Positions 1 through 6,251 of a DNA stretch of 11,055 bases are shown piece after piece; positions within the stretch are counted from its first letter, which is position 1; the number at the start of each line of letters is the position of its first letter. This DNA comes from Bacillota bacterium (GTDB lineage Bacteria; Bacillota; Clostridia; Acetivibrionales; DTU013): assembly GCA_023435805.1 (NCBI GenBank), contig JAEZMC010000080.1, positions 1 to 11,055 on the forward strand, read 5' to 3'. The translations under genes and the position numbers were made by a program. Under the pieces are notes generated by a model. That model worked only from the letters and a program-made list of their open reading frames with translations. It was not told the DNA's origin and did not search any database.

Positions 1-360
1 AAAAAGGGCTCTTACAAGAATTCAGCTTATGCAGCGGCCAAATTCGGCGGCATCGGCCTTACCCAGAGCCTCGCGCTGGAGATGGCGGAATACGGAATCC
101 GGGTAAATGCCATCTGTCCGGGGAACCTGCTTAATTCCCCGCTGTGGAACGAAGGCCCCAATGCGCTTTTTAAGCAGTATGCAAAAAATCAGGGTATTAC
201 GGAGGAGCAGGTCAGGCAGAAATACCTGAATCAGGTGCCGCTGGGCAGAAGCTGCGAGTATGAAGATATCGCAAATGTCATGGTTTTTCTTGCCTCCGAT
301 GAAGCAAGCTATATGACCGGCCAGGCCATCAACGTCACCGGCGGACAGGAAATGCGCTGA
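1..360 (+). CDS. srlD: Sorbitol-6-phosphate 2-dehydrogenase-like SDR, 3' part only
   Basis: This is the C-terminal 119 codons of a classical short-chain dehydrogenase/reductase; the start and the Rossmann NAD-binding half lie left of the window. The frame is open from base 1. The catalytic YxxxK motif is seen as Tyr at 28-30 and Lys at 40-42 (YAAAK), followed by the FGGIGLTQSLALE helix and the ICPGN segment. The tail TGQAINVTGGQ is the usual SDR ending. From memory, this half follows Escherichia coli SrlD closely (KFGGxGLTQSLAL, AEYGI, GNLLxSP, SYxTGQxINVTGGQ), which oxidises D-sorbitol 6-phosphate to fructose 6-phosphate with NAD. The exact polyol phosphate is an inference; related SDRs act on other sugar alcohols. 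It ends 51 nt before the PHP gene with no visible terminator, so the two are probably co-transcribed and possibly controlled by the DeoR protein further down. Confidence 0.82.
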   Translation, partial: KKGSYKNSAYAAAKFGGIGLTQSLALEMAEYGIRVNAICPGNLLNSPLWNEGPNALFKQYAKNQGITEEQVRQKYLNQVPLGRSCEYEDIANVMVFLASDEASYMTGQAINVTGGQEMR

Positions 361-397
361 CACCGGTATTAAAAATCTCATTTTGAAGAATATATAC

Positions 398-403
398 AGG
401 AGG
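398..403 (+). promoter_or_regulatory. Ribosome binding site of the PHP gene
   Basis: A perfect AGGAGG lies 8 nt upstream of the ATG at 412 and fixes that start. Such a strong site suggests efficient translation within the operon. Confidence 0.8.
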
Positions 404-411
404 ATACTGCA

Positions 412-1701
412 ATGCGCTCCGAAATCAATTTACTCATAGACCAATTGAATCACGCGGACATGAACGTCAGGCTGGACAGCCTCAAACAGCTGATGGATAA
501 AATCAGATACGGTGAGCTGGAAAAACCGATAAAAGGCAAGGATGTCAACAACCACATCCACACCATCTATTCCTTCTCTCCCTATTCGCCCACCAAGGCG
601 GTTTGGATGGCCCATGCCGCAGGCCTGGCCACGGCCGGCATCATGGATCACGATTCCATCGGCGGCGCAGAAGAGTTTATCGAAGCCGGAAGAATCGCCG
701 GTCTGGCAACCACCATCGGAATTGAATGCAGGGCCGATTTTTCCAAAACACCGCTCAGCGGCAGAAGGATCAATAATCCAGATCAGGATTCCATAGCCTA
801 TGTTGCGCTGCACGGCATACCTCATACGCAGATCGGACGGTTAAAGGAATTCTTCAAGCCTTATACGGAGCTTCGCAACAAGCGCAATGCAGCCATGGTG
901 GACAAGATCAACCGCCTTACGGAAAGCGCCGGTCTGGTGTTGGATTTTGACAGGGATGTTGTCCCCTTATCCAATTACAAAAACGGCGGCAGTATTACGG
1001 AACGCCATATTCTGTTTGCCCTGACGCTCAAATTGACAGGTATGGCCGGCAAAGGCCCGGCGCTGGTCGATTTCCTGAGGAACGGACTCAAGCTGAAGGT
1101 CAGTGCCAAATTGGAAGGTTTTCTGTCGGACGCCTCCAACCCGCATTATGAATACGATCTGCTCGGCCTGCTGAAAAGTGAGCTGGTAGCAGATATCTAT
1201 ATCGACGCCACAGACGAATGCCCCGACATCACTGAAATCATCAAGCTTTCCGAAAGCATCGGCGCCATATCGGCCTATGCGTATCTTGGCGATGTGGGTG
1301 AATCCGTCACAGGCGACAAGAAGGCGCAAAAGTTTGAGGATGATTATATAGAGGAGCTTTTTTCCGTACTGCACAATCTGGGCTTCAGGGCTGTGACCTA
1401 CATGCCGTCACGGAACAGCATGGCACAGCTTGACAGGGTACGGTCCCTGTGCGACCGGTATTCCTTCTTCCAGATCAGCGGCGAGGATATCAACTCCTCC
1501 CGGCAGTCCTTCGTATGCGAAGCGCTCCGGAATGAAAAGTTCCAGAACCTGTATGACGCAACCTGGGCGCTGGTCGGCCATGAGCTTGCCGCAACGGAAA
1601 ACCTCAACGCAAGCATGTTTTCGCCGCAGACCGTCAGCAAATACCCCTCCCTGGAGGAAAGGACAAGGGTGTATAAAGGAATCGGACTTAGTCTGGGTTG
1701 A
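412..1701 (+). CDS. PHP-domain metal-dependent phosphoesterase-like protein
   Basis: A 429-residue protein with a PHP (polymerase and histidinol phosphatase) domain. Metal-ligand candidates are visible in order: HIH (His48, His50), DHD (Asp79, His80), Glu105 in GIECR, His134 in ALHG, and near the C-terminus the MPSRN and SGEDIN segments, whose Asp could complete the trinuclear site. A helical N-terminal stretch (about residues 1-40) precedes the barrel. A region of about 150-330 without familiar motifs separates the two parts of the site, so the protein is longer than simple histidinol-phosphatase-type PHP proteins (about 270 residues). It is probably cytoplasmic, with no signal peptide. Beside a sugar-phosphate dehydrogenase and a DeoR regulator, it may hydrolyse a sugar phosphate or cyclic phosphoester; that is inference. 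Not PolC or PolX: no polymerase domain. Confidence 0.8.
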   Translation: MRSEINLLIDQLNHADMNVRLDSLKQLMDKIRYGELEKPIKGKDVNNHIHTIYSFSPYSPTKAVWMAHAAGLATAGIMDHDSIGGAEEFIEAGRIAGLATTIGIECRADFSKTPLSGRRINNPDQDSIAYVALHGIPHTQIGRLKEFFKPYTELRNKRNAAMVDKINRLTESAGLVLDFDRDVVPLSNYKNGGSITERHILFALTLKLTGMAGKGPALVDFLRNGLKLKVSAKLEGFLSDASNPHYEYDLLGLLKSELVADIYIDATDECPDITEIIKLSESIGAISAYAYLGDVGESVTGDKKAQKFEDDYIEELFSVLHNLGFRAVTYMPSRNSMAQLDRVRSLCDRYSFFQISGEDINSSRQSFVCEALRNEKFQNLYDATWALVGHELAATENLNASMFSPQTVSKYPSLEERTRVYKGIGLSLG

Positions 1702-1704
1702 GAA

Positions 1705-1733
1705 TTGAAAATATTTCCATGCTGGTGTAAAAT
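1705..1733 (+). promoter_or_regulatory. Sigma-A type promoter of the DeoR gene
   Basis: TTGAAA (1705-1710) and TAAAAT (1728-1733) are separated by exactly 17 nt. Each hexamer matches consensus at five of six positions. It starts four bases after the PHP stop codon and would give a transcript from about 1740. The regulator can therefore be made independently of the upstream genes. Confidence 0.6.
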
Positions 1734-1784
1734 AGTAGTGGAAAGTCGGCAGATAAACAACAATTTACGGAGGTACAGCAATCA

Positions 1785-2549
1785 GTGTTAGGTGTCGAAA
1801 GAAGAAGCAAAATCATGTCTGTTTTATATGATAAAAAGAGCATCCTCGTTCAGGAGGCGGCCGTATCGTTCGGTGTGACGGAGGAAACGATCCGGCGTGA
1901 CCTCAAGGAACTGGAAAGTCAGGGCCTTTTGTCCCGGACCTACGGCGGCGCAGTTCTAGCTGATGACTCCAGGGCTGAAGCACCTCTTGAAATAAGAGAA
2001 GGTATCAATATAGCCGGCAAGGATTCCATCGGAAGGTATGCAGCCGGCATGATCCAGGACGGAGATACCATCATGCTCGATGCCAGTACCTCGGCCTTGT
2101 ATGTTGCAAAGCATATTAAAAATAAAAAGGGGCTTACCGTCATCACCAATGCCGAACGCATCATATTCGAGCTTGCAGGCTGCGACGATATGACCCTTAT
2201 CTCCACCGGGGGCATATTTCGGAGCAGGAATCTGTCCTATGTAGGGCGCGCGGCGGAGAATGCCATCAGCAACTACTATGCCAACAAGCTGTTCTTCTCC
2301 TGCAAGGGCTTTTCTCCCAAACGCGAGCTGACGGATTCCAACGAGCAGGAGTCCGAAATACGCAAAACCATGATCCGCTGCTCCAACCAGGTCATTTTCC
2401 TGTGCGATCACACAAAGTTTGACAAGGTCGGCTATGTAAATACAGCCAGGCTGTCCGAGCTCAGCACCATCATAACGGACGCGCCGTTGCCGGAAAACTG
2501 GACGGAGCTTCTGGCAGGCTCATCGGTACGTATTGAGCTGGCTAAATGA
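1785..2549 (+). CDS. DeoR-family transcriptional repressor of sugar metabolism
   Basis: A 254-residue regulator of usual family length. The N-terminal winged helix (about residues 1-58) has the DeoR layout: ERRSKIM, then the recognition segment FGVTEETIRRDLKEL, then SRTYGGA. The C-terminal sensor (about 75-235) has the isomerase-like phosphosugar-binding pattern: GDTIMLDAST, VITNAE, STGG, then LTDSNEQESEIRK and DHTKFDK. These domains normally bind a phosphorylated sugar that relieves repression. The start is GTG at 1785: GGAGG (1769-1773) stands 11 nt upstream, and MLGVERR matches the common N-terminus; the next in-frame Met (residue 11) would cut into the helix-turn-helix. In the sensor, FFSCKGF replaces the more usual FIGxxGI-type segment. 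It lies downstream of the SDR and PHP genes and probably controls them, with a sugar or polyol phosphate as effector. A terminator follows. Confidence 0.9.
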   Translation: MLGVERRSKIMSVLYDKKSILVQEAAVSFGVTEETIRRDLKELESQGLLSRTYGGAVLADDSRAEAPLEIREGINIAGKDSIGRYAAGMIQDGDTIMLDASTSALYVAKHIKNKKGLTVITNAERIIFELAGCDDMTLISTGGIFRSRNLSYVGRAAENAISNYYANKLFFSCKGFSPKRELTDSNEQESEIRKTMIRCSNQVIFLCDHTKFDKVGYVNTARLSELSTIITDAPLPENWTELLAGSSVRIELAK

Positions 2550-2558
2550 GCAGTTGCT

Positions 2559-2597
2559 AAAAATCACGGGAACGGTGTTTGTTCCTGTGATTTTTTT
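2559..2597 (+). terminator. Rho-independent terminator after the DeoR gene
   Basis: A 15-base arm 2559-2573 pairs with 2581-2595 with a single G-U wobble around a 7-nt loop, and runs into T7 (2591-2597). Because the left arm begins with A5, it could also act on - strand transcripts. Its arm sequence recurs in the hairpin at 6077-6113. Confidence 0.88.
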
Positions 2598-2635
2598 GTT
2601 CCGCCACCCCGGCATAATCCTGCCATCTGTCAACT

Positions 2636-2657
2636 TTTTGGCATTTTGGCATAGAAT
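2636..2657 (+). promoter_or_regulatory. Possible promoter region of the condensation-like gene
   Basis: TAGAAT at 2652-2657 is a five-of-six match to a -10 box. It is directly preceded by a perfect tandem repeat of TTTTGGCA (2636-2643 and 2644-2651). No good -35 sits at 17 nt (GTCAAC at 2629-2634), so either an activator is needed or this is chance. The tandem octamer could be a protein-binding site. Confidence 0.3.
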
Positions 2658-2696
2658 ATTTCATTGCATTAGTTTTTGCGAAATGAGTACAGTTGT

Positions 2697-3962
2697 ATGA
2701 GGTATAAAGCAGAAATTTTTGATTATTTGCAATACTTGTATGATACTACAGGTTTTAGTGACCATCAGCTGCACAGCGTGATTAAATTCCAAAACAAGGT
2801 TCACGCCGCAACAATGGAAAAGGCCGTCAGGCTATTAGTCAAAACCGTGCCCTTACTATCCAGAGTATACAGGAATGATGAGAGCGGCTCCTATTGGGAA
2901 GATGTCGATGCGCAGCAATGGTCAGACCTTTTTACACTCGTATATGATCATGAAAGCTTTGAACGCTTTACATTTTCCAAAACAGACGAAGAAATCGGCC
3001 CCCAGATCAAGACTTGCTTACTGCAATCGGACAGCAGCTCCCTTTCCATTATAATAAACCACATGGTAACGGACGGTGCCGGAATGAAACAGTGTCTCTA
3101 TCTATTGTCGGACATTTATTCAAAGCTGCTGAGAAATCCTGAATACACGCCGGATTATGTCATTGACGGAGATCGAAGCTTTAAAAAGGTCATTTCGGGA
3201 ATCCGCTTATCAGAAAAAATAAAGATCCTCCTGTTCAATAATAAAGATAATAATCAAGGTAGTGATTGCAAATTTCCGATGAGCACCGGAGAAAAAACAT
3301 CACCCTTCATACTGACACATGAAATACCGCCGGATAAGTATTATACTATTCTGAATTTCTGTAAAAAGCATCATGTAACCGTTAATGACGTGATACTTAC
3401 TGCATATTTCCGTGCGCTTTCAGACATGTTGAATTTAAACGGAAAAACCCTTGATATTCCTATCATGATTGATATGAGAAGGTATATGAAGGATATAAGC
3501 CTTCATGCCCTTACAAATCTTACTTCTACAGTAATAGTCAGCATCGCTGTGGATCCGGAAGAAGATTTTTATCAGACATTGACCAAAGTCAGCTCCGAAA
3601 TGAATGCAAGGAAAAACAATTATTTAGGGATGAACACGTTCCTTAAGCTCGATACAGCATTCAAATTTCTTAAAAGCAATTCTGGCTACAAAATTCTAAA
3701 AAACACATTAAAAAATCCTAACATATGCATGACAAATATCGGCGTCCTGGATTCATCGAAATTGATCTTTGAAGGCTCCACTATTGTAAATGCTTTTATC
3801 TGCGGATCAATTAAATACCGTCCCCACTTCCAGCTGTCCATGAGCAGCTTTAATGATAAAATGACATTTTGTGTTAGCCTGTACGGCACCCAACAAGATC
3901 GTGACACATTTTTACAGTTTTATAGCTTCATGGACAGTGAGCTTGATAGAATCTGTCCTTAA
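2697..3962 (+). CDS. Stand-alone condensation/acyltransferase-like protein (HxxxDG)
   Basis: About 421 residues from the ATG at 2697, close to the usual size of free-standing condensation-fold acyltransferases (COG4908/alcohol-acetyltransferase type). The hallmark HxxxDG motif is seen as His122-Met-Val-Thr-Asp126-Gly127 in the N-lobe. The segments VNDVILTAYFRAL (second lobe) and MTNIGVLD resemble those seen in PapA5-like and condensation-fold proteins. There are no adenylation, carrier or thioesterase domains, signal peptide or membrane helices. It probably transfers an acyl group to an alcohol or amine; donor and acceptor are unknown. The frame extends to a TTG at 2676 (7 residues longer). 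Neither start has a clear Shine-Dalgarno site, so the start is uncertain; MRYKAEIFDYLQ fits the family best. Base composition is strikingly AT-rich against its neighbours, suggesting later acquisition. It converges on the DUF4179 gene. Confidence 0.75.
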   Translation: MRYKAEIFDYLQYLYDTTGFSDHQLHSVIKFQNKVHAATMEKAVRLLVKTVPLLSRVYRNDESGSYWEDVDAQQWSDLFTLVYDHESFERFTFSKTDEEIGPQIKTCLLQSDSSSLSIIINHMVTDGAGMKQCLYLLSDIYSKLLRNPEYTPDYVIDGDRSFKKVISGIRLSEKIKILLFNNKDNNQGSDCKFPMSTGEKTSPFILTHEIPPDKYYTILNFCKKHHVTVNDVILTAYFRALSDMLNLNGKTLDIPIMIDMRRYMKDISLHALTNLTSTVIVSIAVDPEEDFYQTLTKVSSEMNARKNNYLGMNTFLKLDTAFKFLKSNSGYKILKNTLKNPNICMTNIGVLDSSKLIFEGSTIVNAFICGSIKYRPHFQLSMSSFNDKMTFCVSLYGTQQDRDTFLQFYSFMDSELDRICP

Positions 3963-4022
3963 GAAAAAATCCCTTAAAGCATAATGCAAATTCCTTAAAG
4001 CATAATACAAAAATCCTTATTG
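3957..4022. repeat. Degenerate CCTTAAAG direct repeats
   Basis: CCTTAAG (3957-3963, overlapping the stop codon), CCTTAAAGCATAAT (3972-3985 and 3993-4006) and CCTTATTG (4015-4022) recur at intervals of 15, 21 and 22 nt. The two central copies share 14 identical bases and form a near-perfect 21/22-nt tandem pair (3972-3992, 3993-4014). This is probably slippage duplication in an AT-rich 3' region. Confidence 0.6.
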
Positions 4023-4035
4023 ATGTGCAATAAGG
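4009..4035 (-). terminator. Hairpin with T tract ending the DUF4179 operon
   Basis: CCTTATTG (4015-4022) and CAATAAGG (4028-4035) form a perfect 8-bp stem with a 5-nt loop. Read on the - strand it is followed by ATTTTTG, a short T tract, which suits termination of the sigma/DUF4179 transcript. It overlaps the larger inverted repeat at 4032-4073, so the two cannot fully form in the same RNA. Confidence 0.55.
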
Positions 4036-4073
4036 CAAGACGCCAATACCAATACTATTGGCGCCCTTGCCTT
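4032..4073. terminator. Long inverted repeat between convergent genes
   Basis: AAGGCAAG (4032-4039) pairs with CTTGCCTT (4066-4073), and CGCCAATA (4041-4048) with TATTGGCG (4056-4063), around a 7-nt loop with a small internal loop (A against CC). It lies between the stop codons of two convergent genes (3962 and 4082). The bases after it on the + strand are pyrimidine-rich but not a pure T run, so a strong terminator for the condensation-like gene is likely but not certain. Confidence 0.6.
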
Positions 4074-4081
4074 GCTTCATT

Positions 4082-5503
4082 CTACTTTATCCCGATAACA
4101 ACGGGATGCTCAAGCGTTGACACCCGTGAATAGGCCGGAGAGAGGTATACCACATCATATGGGTAATCCTTAAGCGCAAACTCCACCCGAAATACGTCCG
4201 GTGTTTCCACATACTCTTGTTTTTCCTCATCATAATACCCGGTCATGCCGGAGGACCAGCTGTTGTATGAATACTCCCTGCCCGCTTCATCATAATAATT
4301 TGTTTCAAATATCTGATAAGCTGCATCTTTCTCGCGGCACTGGCCCGCGAAGGTAAGAAGCCAGCTGTTTCCCTTCCGTACTGCCTTCTCCAGCGTTACG
4401 CCCTCCGGAAGAGCATCTGCCTTCCTTCCGGCCAAATCCACCCTCACCCTCTTCATATCTTTGTCAAGCCACGTTGCTCCCGTAATATAGATCGTCAGCC
4501 TTTTACTATTTGAGAAGAATGTGCTCTCCAGCCGATATGAACTCATCATTGGTGAATTGATCGAACCCGTTGCTGTAATACCATTCCTGATCTGCTCAAA
4601 ACGTTTGCCCTTTTCATCCTCCAGATAATACACCAGCGATTTGAGCCATGCTGTGTTGCCCTCATCGTCTTTCAGGTTCAGGCGAAGGTGGGTCGGATAT
4701 ACCTCGACAGTAGTTGCTGTAAGCTTCTGCCCGTCCAGAATAAAGCTTTGATTTACCTCAAAAACTTTCCCCTGCTGCGTAAAGGAAGGGTCAAATGCCA
4801 GCTTGAAAGAAAATGTCGAGATAAATTTCGGCTCATTTTCATCAGGACCGGAAATAAGAGCATCCTCCATCTGGACAGGGGCGTCCCCGGCGGGAACTGA
4901 AGCCTCTGCTGTATAGCTGCCATTGTCATGGATTTTGCACGTAAGAACAAGGCTTCCCGGCATATCTCGGTCGGTAAAGTCAACCGTGAAATGGCGAAGC
5001 TCCCCGTTTGGTTCATTAAAGCTGCCCGATGAAATTCCGTATCCCCCCATCGATGAGCCGTCCGCAGCCTTGATTGAAGGCGTCACGTCCATATGTGAAT
5101 AGACCTGTGAATCCAGTGTATAGAAAATATTCAGCTGCTTCTGATCCACAATGACATACTTGACCCGCATCGTGATATCATTTTGGGTCTGCTCCATGTC
5201 AATGGGCTGTACATATTGATTCTCTACGGCAGCACTCAGAGAAGGAGAAAAGGTCACCGCATCCGCCAGCTCGCGCAATAACGGGATACGCTCGCAGGCA
5301 AGCGCAAATGTAGAAGATACATTCACCATCACTACAAAGGCAATAAAAAATACAACAAGATTGCTTACCGGTATGGTAAAGAACCAACGGGTGCGCTTGT
5401 TTCTTTTCACTCTGGCCATGGCACGGGTGACGGTATATTCGAGTGTGGACGGGGTATCTTCAAGCTCAGTTAAAAGGGTTTTATATTCTTCCATACGGCT
5501 CAT
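4082..5503 (-). CDS. DUF4179-type membrane protein, probable anti-sigma factor
   Basis: A 473-residue protein with a short cytoplasmic N-terminus (about 1-40, rich in Arg and Lys just before the membrane), one transmembrane helix (about 41-62, FFTIPVSNLVVFFIAFVVMV) and a large extracytoplasmic part. Right after the helix, NVSSTFALACERIPLLREL matches the DUF4179 pattern (NxSPAFA..IPxL). The rest is beta-rich and consistent with a following DUF5643-like domain. Such proteins are commonly encoded directly downstream of ECF-type sigma factors and are thought to hold them at the membrane. Here the ATG lies 3 nt after the sigma stop. The site GGAGGA (5511-5516), 7 nt upstream, lies inside the last codons of the sigma gene, so translation is coupled. 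A second in-frame ATG (residue 4) is less well placed. The signal sensed is unknown. Confidence 0.78.
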   Translation of the reverse strand: MSRMEEYKTLLTELEDTPSTLEYTVTRAMARVKRNKRTRWFFTIPVSNLVVFFIAFVVMVNVSSTFALACERIPLLRELADAVTFSPSLSAAVENQYVQPIDMEQTQNDITMRVKYVIVDQKQLNIFYTLDSQVYSHMDVTPSIKAADGSSMGGYGISSGSFNEPNGELRHFTVDFTDRDMPGSLVLTCKIHDNGSYTAEASVPAGDAPVQMEDALISGPDENEPKFISTFSFKLAFDPSFTQQGKVFEVNQSFILDGQKLTATTVEVYPTHLRLNLKDDEGNTAWLKSLVYYLEDEKGKRFEQIRNGITATGSINSPMMSSYRLESTFFSNSKRLTIYITGATWLDKDMKRVRVDLAGRKADALPEGVTLEKAVRKGNSWLLTFAGQCREKDAAYQIFETNYYDEAGREYSYNSWSSGMTGYYDEEKQEYVETPDVFRVEFALKDYPYDVVYLSPAYSRVSTLEHPVVIGIK

Positions 5504-5506
5504 GTA

Positions 5507-5971
5507 TCATTCCTCCTCTGATAGCTCCAGTTTCAACAGGCTCAATGCGCGACGCTGCCGGGTTACCACCGTACCCTGCGGGATTTCGAGACTTTGGGAG
5601 GTCTGCGACAGTGTATAACCCGCAAAGCACCGCAGGATAACTACTTCCTTCAGTTTTTGCGGCAGACGGCGTATAGCCTCTTTTAAAGGAAGTGAATCAT
5701 ATTCCTCTGCTGCTGTTTCCGGAAGCGTGTCTACTGGCTGCTCCCGCCTCCTTCGCTGTAGCTCTTTTTTGCACTCATTTATAAGGATGCGTGTCATCCA
5801 GGTGTCAAAATACTCAGGCTGGCGCAGCTTTTTCAAAGCCTTCAGACCCTTGTATACCGCCTCGTCTACCGCTTCGGCAGCCATATTTTCATTACCCAGA
5901 TAGAGAAGTGCCGTTCGATACAGGCGAGCCTTCAGGTGTTCCGTCCGAGCGGCAAACTCGTTATTATCCAT
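5507..5971 (-). CDS. ECF-type sigma-70 family RNA polymerase sigma factor
   Basis: A 154-residue two-domain sigma factor of normal ECF size. Region 2 (about residues 10-76) includes AVDEAVYKGLKALKKL, the FDTWMTRILINECK segment and a basic RRRR tail. A linker (77-93) leads to region 4 (94-148) with LPQKLKEVVILRCFAGYTLSQ and the DNA-binding helix-turn-helix SLEIPQGTVVTRQRRAL, where GTVVTRQRRA replaces the usual GTVKSRLxRA. It should direct RNA polymerase to a small stress or envelope regulon and, like most of these pairs, its own operon. The start ATG at 5971 is the only good one, but the nearest Shine-Dalgarno-like AAGGA (5984-5988) is 12 nt away, so initiation may be modest. The C-terminal Ser-Glu-Glu-Glu is written as GAGGAGGAA, doubling as the ribosome site of the next gene. 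Confidence 0.88.
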   Translation of the reverse strand: MDNNEFAARTEHLKARLYRTALLYLGNENMAAEAVDEAVYKGLKALKKLRQPEYFDTWMTRILINECKKELQRRRREQPVDTLPETAAEEYDSLPLKEAIRRLPQKLKEVVILRCFAGYTLSQTSQSLEIPQGTVVTRQRRALSLLKLELSEEE

Positions 5972-6011
5972 GTTGGCTTATGTTCCTTTCTGCTGACTGT
6001 AATTCCGTCAC

Positions 6012-6040
6012 ATATTAGATACATAAATAAGGAGTTTTGA
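6012..6040 (-). promoter_or_regulatory. Weak promoter candidate for the sigma operon
   Basis: On the - strand TAATAT (6012-6017) sits 17 nt after TCAAAA (6035-6040), about 40 nt upstream of the sigma start. The -35 match is poor (three of six). ECF factors often autoregulate from a distinct GAAC-type box, which I could not identify here. Confidence 0.25.
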
Positions 6041-6076
6041 TTTACCCCAGGAAAATTTTTGGCAATAGGATATCAT

Positions 6077-6113
6077 AAAAAATCACAGGAAAAGCATTGC
6101 TTTTCTGTGATTT
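6077..6113 (-). terminator. Rho-independent terminator after the aldolase gene
   Basis: Arms 6080-6095 and 6099-6113 form a stem of about 15 bp with one bulged G (6089) and a 3-nt loop. Read on the - strand the stem runs into T6 (6082-6077 on the + strand as A6). It lies about 140 nt after the aldolase stop and just upstream of the sigma gene, insulating the two. The stretch 6114-6251 between stop and hairpin has no intact gene. Confidence 0.8.
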
Positions 6114-6251
6114 CTAAATCGTTTATTGCATTGCTTCCTTGGAGCTGCCCTGATCCAGGCTTCGCAGCAGCCTTTACCTGTTCGGAATTGTCATCCTACA
6201 TTTCGGTCTAATCCGTAAGCTTTGCATGATAGGCAGTTGGCAGCCATGATG

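Noticed and set aside
2676..2696. TTG start for the condensation-like protein
   Set aside because: No ribosome site and no similarity in the extra seven residues; the ATG at 2697 is preferred, though its own ribosome site is also poor.
3957..4022. CRISPR-like repeat series
   Set aside because: Only two good copies, back to back with no spacers and no cas genes; it is a short tandem duplication.
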